A stretch of 64,000 nt of DNA from CBDCLY01 sp965218715 (GTDB taxonomy: Bacteria > Bacteroidota > Bacteroidia > Flavobacteriales_E > Vicingaceae): contig CBDCLY010000028.1 of the NCBI GenBank assembly GCA_965218715.1, positions 66,077-130,076 on the forward strand. Reading direction: 5' to 3'. Every line of letters begins with the position of its first letter. Positions within the stretch are counted from its first letter, which is position 1. This document shows positions 53,886 through 63,378 of this stretch, piece after piece. The notes beneath the pieces are model-generated. The model was not told where the DNA came from. It made no database searches and saw nothing but the letters and a program-made list of their open reading frames with translations. Position numbers and translations under genes: made by a program.

Positions 53886-54437
53886 TTTAAGAAGTTCGTC
53901 AGTTAGACTTTTCCCAAAACTGGCCAAGGCCTTCACTTCTCTAATGGTAGAAACACGTTGACCTTTAAAAATGATTAAGCTTTTGCCATTTGATTCAATG
54001 TGGTAATAAGGATGGCTTTCGAAAAAGAGGATCAAATCATCACTAAAGAATTTGATGATGGCCTTTTCATCTTCACCTCTTAATAAAAAGCGATGCGAGA
54101 AATCTTCATGTCCATCAATGTTGATGTCTTGAAAACCAGCCATTCCAGCAATTCTATCCATCACCCCTTCTTTGTCGAGCCGAAATTTTGGCATTTCCCA
54201 AGGGGTCTCGATAAGCATTATGGTATGCTTATGATTCTCTCGAGCGATGAACTCTCCTTCAAAAAATTCAAGATCCATTAAGCGAAGAGGAATGTCATTG
54301 TATTTCCCTTTAAAAACATTGTAGGCATGGTCGATGGACTTTGTTCTAAAGAAGGGAAAATCTTTTAATGATGGAACTTCAAAAACGGAATTGGTTTTAA
54401 AGGACCAATCTATTTCTTTAGAAAACTCTTTTAGCAA
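53859..54437 (-). CDS. Unknown 192-aa protein after the SulP gene
   Basis: A soluble protein with no family I recognise. The middle part has alternating strands (FVARENHKHTIMLIETP is nearly the reading) and FFESHPYYHIESNGKSLIIF near the C-terminus. It starts with a TTG (54435-54437) inside the end of the SulP gene, overlapping it by 20 bases, so translation is probably coupled. Its role may be related to the transporter, but that is only positional inference. Confidence 0.7.
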   Translation of the reverse strand: MLKEFSKEIDWSFKTNSVFEVPSLKDFPFFRTKSIDHAYNVFKGKYNDIPLRLMDLEFFEGEFIARENHKHTIMLIETPWEMPKFRLDKEGVMDRIAGMAGFQDINIDGHEDFSHRFLLRGEDEKAIIKFFSDDLILFFESHPYYHIESNGKSLIIFKGQRVSTIREVKALASFGKSLTDELLKLVDQPSVK

Positions 54438-56076
54438 TAGTTGACGATTGGTTAAAATTCCGCCCTTTTTTAATGAAGGAAGTCAGACGGATTAACCTTC
54501 TGGCTGCAAAAGGATGATTGGAATGCGTATCGTGAATGTCCAATCCGACAACTTCTAAGGTTCCACCCTTTTTCTTAAAATCTTCATTAAAATGATGCAC
54601 ATGTTCCATCACAGAAGAATCAATAAAATTGGCTAAGGAATAATCTAGAATCAAATCTGTACCCGCTGGTACGGTATCCAATTGCGACTTAAGGCTAAGA
54701 AAATTGATGAAACTAGAATGGCCTCTAACACTTAAGACCATGCTTCCATCTGCCTCTTCAAACATCAAGGTATTGGGTCTGAAAGGTTGTTTAAAAAATT
54801 CCCAACGGTCTTCGGTGAGGTACAGCTGAATTAAATAGGTAGCTAAAATGCCGATACCAATTCCGATTACCAACCCAAAGATGAGGGTGGAGAAAAGGGT
54901 GACAAGAAAAATAATAAACTGATCCTTTCCAGCAAGAAACATTCTTTTAAAGTGACTTGGAGCAGCTAATTTATATCCTGTAAAAACTAATATGGCTGCC
55001 AATGCCGACAAGGGAATTTGGTTCAAATAAGTGCCGAAAAGGGCTAACATTAAGAAAACCAATAAAGCATGAAAAAAGTTAGATTTTCTGGATACTGCTC
55101 CATTGTTAACATTAACAGAGCTTCTAGCAATGACGATCACGACAGGCAAACCGCCTAGAAATCCTGAAAGAATTGAGGCCAATCCTATTGCCTTGAGGTC
55201 TTTATTGGCATTGGATCGTCTCTTTTGTGGATCCAATCGATCTACTGCTTTTATGCTTAACAAGGATTCTATGCTGGCAATGAGTGTTATCCCAATGACC
55301 GCAATTACAAAATTGCCAGTGTTCCACTTCGAAAAATTAGGAAAGGCAATGCCATCCAATAAATTCTCAGGAACCTGAATAAGGTCTTTGGCTTCAATTG
55401 GAAAAGAAGCAGATGTGAAGAATTGGAAATAATAATAAAAGGCGATGCTTCCAACCACTATCCACATTGGTGCAGGAATCGCATGAAAGGAACGAAAAGG
55501 AATTTTAGGATACAGCACCATTAGCGCTAAACTCAAAACCCCAATGATCCCAACCCAAGGGATGAAATTTCCTTGAAACAAAGCCAATATGGATTCTGGT
55601 GTTCTGATCAATGACATGAGGCTATTGGCTTCCTGTAATCCTGGATTGCCTAGCATTACATGAATTTGTTTGGCAATAATGATGAGGCCAATTGCAGACA
55701 ACATTCCCTGAATGCTAGAGGATGGAAAGAAGTCAGCCAGGTTTCCTAAACGAAGAAAACCCAACAAAATCATTAATCCACCAGAAACCACAATTGCACC
55801 CAAGGTAAAATAATAGCCTTGAAGCAAATCACCTTCTCCTAAAGAAAGTACTGCGCTCAATATTACCACCACCAAACCATTGCCTGGACCACTGATGGTA
55901 ACATGTGAACCTCCAATTATAGCCACTATGACTCCACCGATAACACTTGCCACAATTCCCGCCATAGGAGGCACTCCTGAAGCAATGGCCAATCCCAAAC
56001 CCAGTGGGAGGGCAATGAGTGAAACAACAAAACCAGAAATGAGGTCTTGCGCCCACGACTTACTAGATTCAGGCAT
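54418..56076 (-). CDS. SulP-family anion transporter with STAS domain
   Basis: A 552-aa inner-membrane transporter of the SulP family (sulfate, bicarbonate or other anions). About 11-12 hydrophobic segments, the signature around SGPGNGLVVVILSA and SASFPIEAKDL, and a C-terminal STAS domain (from about residue 440: EEADGSMVLSVRGHSSFINF, ... NFIDSSVMEHVHHF). The preceding gene on the same strand is a universal stress protein, a pairing also seen in marine bacteria where SulP acts with bicarbonate supply; the anion cannot be told here. Confidence 0.9.
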   Translation of the reverse strand: MPESSKSWAQDLISGFVVSLIALPLGLGLAIASGVPPMAGIVASVIGGVIVAIIGGSHVTISGPGNGLVVVILSAVLSLGEGDLLQGYYFTLGAIVVSGGLMILLGFLRLGNLADFFPSSSIQGMLSAIGLIIIAKQIHVMLGNPGLQEANSLMSLIRTPESILALFQGNFIPWVGIIGVLSLALMVLYPKIPFRSFHAIPAPMWIVVGSIAFYYYFQFFTSASFPIEAKDLIQVPENLLDGIAFPNFSKWNTGNFVIAVIGITLIASIESLLSIKAVDRLDPQKRRSNANKDLKAIGLASILSGFLGGLPVVIVIARSSVNVNNGAVSRKSNFFHALLVFLMLALFGTYLNQIPLSALAAILVFTGYKLAAPSHFKRMFLAGKDQFIIFLVTLFSTLIFGLVIGIGIGILATYLIQLYLTEDRWEFFKQPFRPNTLMFEEADGSMVLSVRGHSSFINFLSLKSQLDTVPAGTDLILDYSLANFIDSSVMEHVHHFNEDFKKKGGTLEVVGLDIHDTHSNHPFAARRLIRLTSFIKKGRNFNQSSTIAKRVF

Positions 56077-56863
56077 TGACTGTGGGTTTATGAATTAATA
56101 AATCACAAGGAAGATCTGATAAAATGTATTCCAAATCATGAGGGAAAAATCGATCGAGAAAACCCAATTTTTTATCTGGCCCGTTCATGACCAATAAATC
56201 TGCCTTTTTCACTGCCGCATAATGGCCGATGGAATATCCCAGCTTTCCAAAAACACAGGTTGAATGAACCCGCAATTGCTGAATTTCTGGTAATTGTTTT
56301 AATAAACTATTGATTCTTTGATCTTCTATGCTGCTTAGTCTTTCTTTTTCTTCAAGTACTTTTTGCAAGCTAATATCATCTTCTACCTTGGTTTTTATTT
56401 TGGCTTTGGCTACTTCCTCTACCACCATTAATTGTTTGGTTTCAAATGCATCTGCAAAATGAAAGGCCATCTCCATTGAACTAAATGTTGTGGGATGATC
56501 TAATCCATTTACTACAATGGTGTTTAGATTACTTTCTCCCAATTCAGGATTGGTAACCAACAAAAGAGAACAAGGCGGGTTTCTAGATATTTTTCTCGCA
56601 ACCGAGCCCATGTAGTACCTGAACATGTTTTCATGTTGCATGGCTCCTAGAATTAGCAAATCTACTTGCTCATCTTTACAAACCTCACACAATACATCAA
56701 CCGGATTGCCTTCTTTCCAAATGATTTTTACTTCATCACGATTGATTCCAACTTTAGTCAATAATGACTCCAATTGTTTTTCTAGTCGAGGATTGTTTTC
56801 TCCAGCATGAATAAGTAAAAGTTCGCCTTTTAGCTTAGTACAAATTCTCAAGGCTTCAAACAA
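56069..56863 (-). CDS. Universal stress protein, tandem UspA domains
   Basis: A 264-aa protein with two UspA-like halves: LLLIHAGENNPRLEKQ and the nucleotide-loop-like ILGAMQHENMFRYYMGSVAR in the first, and LVMNGPDKKLGFLDRFFPHD in the second. The start is uncertain. The frame stays open further upstream to near 56945 (giving APYLIKDSTTLKIASALAFS), and that stretch fits the first strand and helix of a Usp domain, but it has no ATG, GTG or TTG early enough; the TTG at 56863 gives a truncated first domain. It overlaps the SulP start by 8 bases. Confidence 0.8.
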   Translation of the reverse strand: MFEALRICTKLKGELLLIHAGENNPRLEKQLESLLTKVGINRDEVKIIWKEGNPVDVLCEVCKDEQVDLLILGAMQHENMFRYYMGSVARKISRNPPCSLLLVTNPELGESNLNTIVVNGLDHPTTFSSMEMAFHFADAFETKQLMVVEEVAKAKIKTKVEDDISLQKVLEEKERLSSIEDQRINSLLKQLPEIQQLRVHSTCVFGKLGYSIGHYAAVKKADLLVMNGPDKKLGFLDRFFPHDLEYILSDLPCDLLIHKPTVNA

Positions 56864-56981
56864 TAGGTTTTCAGCTCTTGGAGAAAAGGCGAGGGCACTT
56901 GCAATTTTTAGTGTGGTAGAATCTTTAATGAGGTAGGGAGCTTAATTATTGAGCTAAAGGTAATAAAACAATAATTCTTTT

Positions 56982-57701
56982 TTAGTCCCATTTGATACTT
57001 TCCCAATAGGATCCTTTATGCTTTTGTTTTAATCGATAAGCAATCATGATTTTGTATTGCGTGTTCTTCATGTTTACGGAAGCGCCCTGAAAACTTTTCC
57101 CAAATTTACTAAGGGCTTGGCCCATTCTGCCAGAGGCTCTAAATGGCCCAACTTGAATTCCGATACCTGCCTCATAACCATAGGAAAGTCGGTTGAAATG
57201 CGAACGTGCAGTCCTTAATCCGTGCAATTGATCAACTCTAAAACCAGAATAAAACAGATAAGTCAATTGTGGACCCACCATGAATCTAAGTCGCCCTATT
57301 CCCAACATGTATTTTGCACTATAATCTCCTCTATACATGAGGTAATTAATGTTTTGAAAGGACTTCTTACCATTGATCAAGGTTTTTGTGGCTGATAAAT
57401 TAGCGCCACACCTGCAGAAGCTTCCTTCGTATAAAATAATGGATTTAAGGTTCAAGCCAGGTTTTGGCTGAGCTTTTGGAGGCCCAACTTGATAATACAT
57501 TCCTATTGAATAACCTCCACCGACTCTACCCTGTCGGATGAAATAAGAATTATTTAGCGTATTGGTTTCTGGCACCAATCGGTTTACATTATAGCCGCCA
57601 TTAATTCCAAATTCATACAATTGTGCATGCACTGAATTGGGTAAAAAGTAAGCCAAAGCAAATAATGTCAAACCAAGAAGTCCAAAGCTGATTTTTCTCA
57701 T
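56982..57701 (-). CDS. Exported outer-membrane barrel-like protein
   Basis: A 239-aa protein with a signal peptide (MRKISFGLLGLTLFALAYFL to HAQ) and strand-rich text with Gly/aromatic pairs (YEFGINGGYNVNRL, MLGIGRLRFMVGPQLTYLFY), like an OMP_b-brl barrel. No specific function. Its ATG overlaps the stop of the upstream dehydrogenase-like gene (by 4 bases). Confidence 0.7.
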   Translation of the reverse strand: MRKISFGLLGLTLFALAYFLPNSVHAQLYEFGINGGYNVNRLVPETNTLNNSYFIRQGRVGGGYSIGMYYQVGPPKAQPKPGLNLKSIILYEGSFCRCGANLSATKTLINGKKSFQNINYLMYRGDYSAKYMLGIGRLRFMVGPQLTYLFYSGFRVDQLHGLRTARSHFNRLSYGYEAGIGIQVGPFRASGRMGQALSKFGKSFQGASVNMKNTQYKIMIAYRLKQKHKGSYWESIKWD

Positions 57702-58492
57702 TGAATAGGATAATCTATCGGTGATGGATATTTAAACTCAAAATTAAGTTTATCAAGGCAGTTGCTCAAGATTTTCTTTCCAGAACTTGTATCGCTTTGA
57801 TCAAAATCCAATTCACCCAAATTTTGACTTTTAGCAATTGAATTGTAATACTCAGATTTAAGCACATGATTAGGGGAAACAAGATGAACGATTTTGGGCA
57901 TTTGCGTCAAGTTAAGAAGAAAGACCATTGCGGCAGAAATATCATCCAGGTAACACAAACTAAGGGGATGATTTTTCCCTTTAATCTGCTTTCGCTTAGC
58001 CAGGCTTTTCACAGGATGCCTTTCGGGGCCAATGATTCCACCCAGTCGAAGAACATTAAAATTCGTTTGGAAACGGTTAATCACTGCTTCCTCTAATTCT
58101 GCCAATAATTTAGACCTTTCGCTTGTTGGAATAATTTTATCATTCTCATCAAACTCTCCAATTTGATTTCCAAAAACCCCGGTTGAACTTAAGAAGACAA
58201 ATCGTATTCCTGGTTTGAGCCTTTTAATGAAATGAATGAATTCCTTAAATCGTTTTAGGTAATCAAAACCAGTTTGTGTAGGTGGGATGGTATAGATGAT
58301 TGCATCCAATGATTTGATGAGTTCAACATCGATGTTCAGTTCAAAGTCATTTTCTAGATGAAATGAAAATTCAAAGTTTTCAGGATTGTTAAGACTTCGT
58401 GACCAAGAATAGACATGAAATTTTTCAGAAATCAGCCTTTTTTTCAATGCTTTACCAACATAACCAAGTCCTATAATTCCAATGTGCTTCAT
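57698..58492 (-). CDS. NAD(P)-binding epimerase-like protein
   Basis: A 264-aa Rossmann protein with MKHIGIIGLGYVGKALKKRL (G-x-G-x2-G) and an extended-SDR-like middle (FVFLSSTGVFGNQIGEFDE, LRLGGIIGPERHPVKSL). It resembles the YeeZ-like NAD-dependent epimerase/dehydratase group; the substrate is unknown. The start is moved from 58522 to 58492 to fit the family. It diverges from the methyltransferase gene across 44 bases. Confidence 0.82.
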   Translation of the reverse strand: MKHIGIIGLGYVGKALKKRLISEKFHVYSWSRSLNNPENFEFSFHLENDFELNIDVELIKSLDAIIYTIPPTQTGFDYLKRFKEFIHFIKRLKPGIRFVFLSSTGVFGNQIGEFDENDKIIPTSERSKLLAELEEAVINRFQTNFNVLRLGGIIGPERHPVKSLAKRKQIKGKNHPLSLCYLDDISAAMVFLLNLTQMPKIVHLVSPNHVLKSEYYNSIAKSQNLGELDFDQSDTSSGKKILSNCLDKLNFEFKYPSPIDYPIQ

Positions 58493-58536
58493 CCGATTAT
58501 TTCCCCTAATTTTAGACGCCAATTTAGGAAGAAATT

Positions 58537-59331
58537 ATGGCCTTTGATTTTCATAAAGACAAGCTGACTTATATCCAATATCAGGAGGAAAATGCGCTTC
58601 GATTTGTTATTCCTTTTATTGAAGAGAAAATTGCAGTAGAGCCTGGCATTCATGTTATGGAAATTGGTTGTGCAGAAGGTGGAGTATTAAAAGCATTTAT
58701 TTCTAAAGGTTGCATTGGCACTGGAGTAGAACTTCAGGAAGGCCGTTATGAACGTGCTAAAGAATTACTTAAAGAACCTTTAGAGAAGGGGAATGCCTTT
58801 TTAGTAAACAAAGACATCTATGAAGTGGATATCGATACTGAAATGCCTCACCGTTTTGACCTCATTGTTTTAAAAGATGTAATTGAACACATCTATGATC
58901 AAGATAAGATAATGGGCAAATTCAAAGACTTTCTTAAACCTGGAGGTTGTATTTTCTTTGGATTCCCTCCTTGGCAAATGCCGTTTGGTGGTCATCAACA
59001 AATCGCCAAGAATAAATGGGCAAGTAAACTGCCCTATTATCATCTTCTCCCAAGGCCTTTATATAGAATGATCTTGAAAGCTTTTGGTGAATCTGAAAAA
59101 ACGATAGAAGAGTTGATGGAGATTAAAGATACTGGAATCAGTATCGAACGATTTGAGCGTTTGGTGAAAAAGCATGACTACCAAGTATTGAATAGGAAAT
59201 ATTACCTCATCAATCCGATTTACGAATACAAATTCAACTGGAGAGTAAAAGAGCAGTCGACTTGGTTAAGTAAACTGCCCTTTATTAGAAATTATTTCAC
59301 CACTTGCATGTATTACCTCATTCAGAAGTAA
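58537..59331 (+). CDS. Class I SAM-dependent methyltransferase
   Basis: A 264-aa methyltransferase of the Methyltransf_11/31 kind: HVMEIGCAEGGVLKAFISKG as motif I, FDLIVLKDVIEHIYDQDKIM as motif post II, and GCIFFGFPPWQMPFGGHQQI later. The GFPPWQMPFGGHQQ text is common in Bacteroidota small-molecule or lipid methyltransferases. Substrate unknown. Confidence 0.88.
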   Translation: MAFDFHKDKLTYIQYQEENALRFVIPFIEEKIAVEPGIHVMEIGCAEGGVLKAFISKGCIGTGVELQEGRYERAKELLKEPLEKGNAFLVNKDIYEVDIDTEMPHRFDLIVLKDVIEHIYDQDKIMGKFKDFLKPGGCIFFGFPPWQMPFGGHQQIAKNKWASKLPYYHLLPRPLYRMILKAFGESEKTIEELMEIKDTGISIERFERLVKKHDYQVLNRKYYLINPIYEYKFNWRVKEQSTWLSKLPFIRNYFTTCMYYLIQK

Positions 59332-59613
59332 TTATTGATTTCTCTCTCTTTTTATTTTTTCCATCTCTTTTTCAATGGCTGAATGGTTGTTCTGGTAAGC
59401 ACCACGATAATGTGAGAATAAGCCAAAACCCCAACCTACTGTTGGAAAAATTGGCCAAAAGCCATCGTAATGACCGTACATTCCACGAGTAAAAAACCAA
59501 ACGCCCCAAATCAATAGATTGATGACTACATAGGTTTTTGCATGTTGTTTGAACTGAACTCTCCCTTCAGCTTCTTCATATAATTTTTGATTATTCTCTG
59601 TACTATTTTCCAT
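59332..59613 (-). CDS. 2TM domain membrane protein
   Basis: A 93-aa protein of the 2TM family: a charged N-terminus, two transmembrane helices (TYVVINLLIWGVWFFTRG, FWPIFPTVGWGFGLFSHY) and a charged C-terminus. Usually found near histidine kinases or LytTR regulators, or with small winged-helix regulators as here. Its start lies within the 3' end of the upstream gene. Confidence 0.88.
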   Translation of the reverse strand: MENSTENNQKLYEEAEGRVQFKQHAKTYVVINLLIWGVWFFTRGMYGHYDGFWPIFPTVGWGFGLFSHYRGAYQNNHSAIEKEMEKIKRERNQ

Positions 59614-60130
59614 TTTATTGTTTGTTTAAAATTCATTTCGAAAAAAGGATACCATTGTCCATTCATGCCAAAGTCACCCTTCTCATTCCACTTGCCATCA
59701 GCTATCGTGATGGTGTATCTTACTTCTCCTTGTGGAGTTGGTATGGTCCAGATGATTTTTTCACCTTCATGAACGGCTTCGTATTTACCGCTTCTACCAT
59801 CGCCTAGAAAGGAAGTAAAGAAATAATCTCCCTCTTCATTTGGATGAATGATAGCTAAGGCATCATGAACAATTCGCCCATCACTTAATCCTTTTCCTTG
59901 AATTTGAATAATGGTGCCATCCAATCCGTATTGAATGCTTTCCGCTTGTTCGAAATTTTGTTTTTCACGAGTTTTAGAATCCATGATCCATCCCTCTCCT
60001 TTCCATTCTCCAATCATAAAGTCGAGTTTTTCAATTTTAGATTTCACCTCCTGATTGTAATAACTTTCTTCCTGCGAAAAAAGCATTGAACTTGCTATTA
60101 TCAATAGACTTAATGCCTGTTGTTTTCATA
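59526..60130 (-). CDS. DUF1579-like exported protein (signal peptide frameshifted)
   Basis: A heme-binding-barrel-like/DUF1579 protein: KLDFMIGEWKGEGWIMDSKT, IQIQGKGLSDGRIVHDALAI, GDFGMNGQWYPFFEMNF. The open frame has no ATG, but reading from the ATG at 60128-60130 with one fewer A in the run at 60124-60127 gives MKQQALSLLIIASSMLFSQ, a good signal peptide joined to the body. I conclude the A run has one extra base. Part of the operon with the winged-helix regulator. Confidence 0.75.
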
Positions 60131-60131
60131 A

Positions 60132-60416
60132 TTATTTGTTAATGTAAGTTTTTAAATGATTGACATATGTTTCAAAGGCTTTCTTTCCTTTAGCATTTAT
60201 TTTACAAGTAGTTAATGGCCGCTTCCCTTTAAAACTTTTGGTGATTTTGATGTATCCAGCCTTTTCTAGCTTGTCCAATTGCACACTTAAATTGCCAGCC
60301 GTGGCGCTCGTCTTCTCCTTAATGAATGTGAAGTCAGCCTCCTCTACGGCCATTAATAATGAAACGATCGCTAATCTCAATTGGGAATGCAATAAGGGAT
60401 CTAAGTCTTTAAACAT
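60132..60416 (-). CDS. Winged-helix transcriptional regulator
   Basis: A 94-aa regulator of the small winged-helix group (HTH_34 type): LLHSQLRLAIVSLLM, then FIKEKTSATAGNLSVQLDKL as the recognition region, and a wing (KGKRPLTTCKINAKGKKAF). It overlaps the upstream membrane gene by 8 bases and is followed by the DUF1579 and 2TM genes. Such regulators commonly control their own operon; an operator candidate lies at 61012-61026. Confidence 0.85.
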   Translation of the reverse strand: MFKDLDPLLHSQLRLAIVSLLMAVEEADFTFIKEKTSATAGNLSVQLDKLEKAGYIKITKSFKGKRPLTTCKINAKGKKAFETYVNHLKTYINK

Positions 60417-60982
60417 TTTCCTTTTTTAAGCTAGCTAACAAATGCCCTGGAATGATGTATGATAGTAAAATGGCCACCATGAATAAGATCAATTGATCTG
60501 GAAATGAAACATGAAATGCAATTAAGGCACATACCCAAGCTGAAATGCCTCCTATTTGAAGAGGAATGAATTGCATAATTCTTCCGCTAGCAAAAGTTCC
60601 TAAGCCATAAAGCGCTAAAACTATAGGGTAAGCCGCCTCCGGACCAATTTCTTTCATGCCAATTAGCGTGATGAGCAAAACCATGAAAATGGAAAACCAC
60701 ATGTTTGACATTGCCGTTTCTAAATACGTCTTGTGTGTTTTTGTTTTCCCTCTACGATAACTTATGATTCCACTAATGATGCCTCCTAGGCTCATTAATA
60801 TTGGCCAAGCAATAAAATGGTGTTTGTATTCCACAACCACCAACAAATAATAATTACTAATGGCTGCAATCATCACTAGCCACCCCCATAATAAAATAGA
60901 AGATGCTTCCCTCCTTGATGTTTCCTTTTGTAGATTGTATCATCTCTTCGATGATCTGAATTTGATCTGATGCTGATTTCAT
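60409..60982 (-). CDS. Five-helix membrane protein (N-terminus frameshifted)
   Basis: The C-terminal frame (60876 to 60409) has five hydrophobic helices (NYYLLVVVEYKHHFIAWPIL, MWFSIFMVLLITLIGM, ...). The N-terminus MKSASDQIQIIEEMIQSTKG to FYFIMGWLVMIAAI starts at ATG 60982 and is out of frame by one extra G in the run at 60883-60887. It is the first gene of the operon with the winged-helix regulator. Function is unknown. Confidence 0.78.
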
Positions 60983-60998
60983 GATTGTAAATTTGTCA

Positions 60999-61026
60999 CA
61001 AATATAAATTAGTTTATGATATAAAC
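60999..61026 (-). promoter_or_regulatory. Promoter element and operator-like palindrome
   Basis: On the minus strand TATATTTG (60999-61006) matches TAnnTTTG. Just upstream, GTTTAT-GAT-ATAAAC (61012-61026) is a palindrome with two exact 6-base arms. It would suit a dimeric winged-helix regulator. Confidence 0.45.
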
Positions 61027-61037
61027 CAAATATTCAT

Positions 61038-61065
61038 AAAAAAAGACTCAAGGGAGTCTTTTTTT
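61038..61065. terminator. Intrinsic terminator after sucC
   Basis: AAAAAAAGACTC-AAGG-GAGTCTTTTTTT: a short stem between A and T tracts, beginning just 3 bases past the sucC stop and able to act in both directions. Confidence 0.85.
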
Positions 61066-61068
61066 AAT

Positions 61069-62261
61069 TTAGTTCAATACCTCTGCAACTAGGTCTGCAG
61101 CTTCTTGTAATAAGATTGCTGAATGTACTTTTAATCCTGAATCATCAATGATTTTTTTCGCTTCTTCGGCATTAGTTCCTTGCAAACGAACAATAATTGG
61201 AACTGGAATGTCACCAATATTTTGATAGGCATCAACAACGCCTTGTGCAACACGATCACATCGAACGATGCCTCCAAAGATGTTGACTAAGATGGCTTGT
61301 ACATTTTCGTCTTTCAAAATAATTCTAAATGCTTTTTCTACTCTTTCTGCATTAGCGGTACCACCAACATCTAAGAAATTAGCAGGGTTTCCTCCACTTA
61401 ATTTAATAATGTCCATAGTGGCCATGGCCAATCCTGCACCATTCACCATGCATCCAACGTTACCATCAAGATTTACAAAATTCAATCCTGCTTCGCCTGC
61501 TTCAACCTCTGTTGCATCTTCTTCACGAGTATCTCTCATGGCTGCTAAGTCTTTGTGACGGAATAAAGCATTTTCGTCTAATGAAACTTTAGAATCTACA
61601 GCAATGATTTTATTATCGGAAGTTTTCAAGACTGGGTTGATCTCAAACAAACTAGAATCTGTTTGTTCATATGCTTTGTACAAAGCGAAAACAAATTTTG
61701 TCATCTCCTTAAAAGCATTCCCAGATAGGCCTAAGTTAAATGCAACTTTTCTTGCTTGAAAACCTTGCAATCCAACTGAAGGATCAATTTCTTCATGAAA
61801 AATTAGGTGTGGAGTTTCTTCTGCTACGGCTTCAATGTCCATTCCACCTTCTGTAGAATACATGATCATGTTTTTTCCTGTAGAACGATTTAACAGTACA
61901 CTCATGTAATACTCTTCCGTATCACTTTCTCCTGGATAATATACGTCTTGTGCTACCAATACCGAGTGAACAGTTTTTCCTTCGGCAGAAGTTTGGGGGA
62001 GTAACCAATTGCATTCCCAAAATCTCTCCAGCAATTCTTTCTACCTCTTCAATGCTCTTCGCCAACTTAACACCACCGCCTTTTCCGCGACCTCCTGCAT
62101 GAATTTGCGCCTTAATGACCCACCAATCTGTTCCAGTTTGGGCATTGAGCTCTTTTGCTGCTTCTACAGCTTCCGCTGGACTTGAAGCTACTTTACCTTC
62201 TTGGATGGCTACACCAAATCCTTTTAGGGTTTCTTTTTGCTTGATATTCGTGAATGTTCAT
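61069..62261 (-). CDS. sucC: Succinyl-CoA synthetase subunit beta (two one-base insertions)
   Basis: SucC is the ATP-grasp subunit of succinyl-CoA synthetase in the TCA cycle. The frame from 62034 down is the body: GFQARKVAFNLGLSGNAFKE, NLDGNVGCMVNGAGLAMATM, NIFGGIVRCDRVAQGVVDAY. The N-terminus (MNIHEYQAKETLKGFGVAIQ, ... QIHAGGRGKGGGVKLAKSIE) starts at ATG 62261. Two extra bases disturb it: one A in the run at 62234-62238 and one C in the run at 61995-61999. With both removed the protein is about 397 aa, the normal length. A minus-strand TATTTTTG at 62281-62288 is a good promoter. Confidence 0.93.
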
Positions 62262-62369
62262 CTACCTAATTTTTAGGCTTCAAAAATAGCTATTTGCCTT
62301 TAATCTTTTAGCAATTCCATCAGGAATCTAACGGATTAATTTTTCTAAATTCGTAAAAACTAATTGGCA

Positions 62370-63030
62370 TGCTACGGGCTGAAAATTTGCATAAAAAATT
62401 TAAGAACCTTCCCATCCTTAAGGGTGTGAATCTAAGTGTTGAACCTGGGAGAGATTGTCTCCATTGTAGGAAGCTCAGGAGCTGGGAAAACAACTCTTTT
62501 ACAAATTCTTGGAACGCTCCTTAAGGCTGATCAAGGCAAACTGCATTATGGCAATAATGAGATCAGTTCGATGAAGGAAAAACAGCTTGCTGCTTTTAGA
62601 AACCAAAACATTGGTTTTGTGTTTCAGTTTCATCATTTACTTCCAGAATTTACGGCGCAAGAAAATGTTGCAATACCCGGACTAATAGCTGGAATGAGCA
62701 AATCTAAAGCCATGGAAAGAGCAAGTGATTTACTCAATCAATTGGAACTAAGAGATCGACTATTGCACAAACCAAAAAGCCATGTCGGGAGGCGAACAAC
62801 AGCGCGTTGCCACTGCAAGAGCCTTGATGAATGAACCTGAAATTATTTTTGCGGATGAGCCTTCTGGAAATTTGGATTCGAAAAATGCAGAAAACCTTCA
62901 TCAATTGTTTTTTCAATTGCGAGATGAATTCAAACAGAGCTTCATCATAGTTACGCACAATCCAGAGCTTTCAAAACAGTGTGACCGTCAGTATGAGATG
63001 AAGGATGGTTTGCTTTTAAACACCACATAA
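62370..63030 (+). CDS. lolD: LolD-like ABC ATPase (two one-base insertions)
   Basis: ATP-binding subunit of the lipoprotein-releasing LolCDE system. ATG 62370 gives MLRAENLHKKFKNLPILKGV, then an extra G (62447-62449) and Walker A GSSGAGKTT, the Q-loop region FVFQFHHLLPEFTAQENV, an extra C at about 62780, the signature SGGEQQRVATARAL and the Walker B IIFADEPSGNLDS. Removing the two insertions gives about 219 aa, the usual size. A terminator lies 3 bases after the stop. Confidence 0.88.
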
Positions 63031-63032
63031 AA

Positions 63033-63052
63033 AAAACCGCCTAAGCGGTTTT
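63033..63052. terminator. Intrinsic terminator between lolD and rnpB
   Basis: AAAACCGC-CTAA-GCGGTTTT, with further A and T bases. On the minus strand it ends in a T tract and so also serves rnpB, which reads toward it. Confidence 0.85.
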
Positions 63053-63061
63053 AAAAAGTAA

Positions 63062-63362
63062 ATCTATAAGCCGGGTTCTGTTCCTTTCGGTTTCTATCAT
63101 TTATCTAAGCAGTCTACCCTCCGGAAAAGCGAGCAACTTTATCTCCGGTTTATTTGACTTTTCAGCCCAAGAGGTTTACCTAGCCTTCCTTGTTACCTTA
63201 GAAGCGGTGAGCTCTTACCTCACCATTTCACCCTTACCAAAAAATGGCGGTTTATTTCTGTGGCCCTGTCTGTTACCTTACGGCACCCCTACTTTCATAG
63301 GGCATGGTGCTCTGTGCTGCCCGGACTTTCCTCCATATAAAATACAGCGATAGAACGATTTA
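63062..63362 (-). ncRNA. rnpB: RNase P RNA (bacterial type A-like)
   Basis: Read on the minus strand. The 5' half has the conserved GGAGGAAAGTCCGGGC (63334-63319) of helix P4/J and the CACAGAGCACC block; the 3' end has ACAGAACCCGGCTTATAG (complement of 63063-63080). These are the hallmark ends of bacterial RNase P RNA, which processes tRNA 5' ends. The exact 5' base is inferred from the promoter element at 63368-63375 and the terminator. Confidence 0.93.
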
Positions 63363-63367
63363 CTGCG

Positions 63368-63375
63368 CAAAGGTA
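63368..63375 (-). promoter_or_regulatory. -7 promoter element of rnpB
   Basis: TACCTTTG on the minus strand matches TAnnTTTG; a transcript would begin about 6 bases on, near 63361. Confidence 0.6.
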
Positions 63376-63378
63376 GTA

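Noticed and set aside
63062..63362. tmRNA or a riboswitch instead of RNase P RNA
   Set aside because: The GGAAAGTCCGGGC and ACAGAACCCGGCTTAT blocks are specific to RNase P RNA and lie at the right distance.
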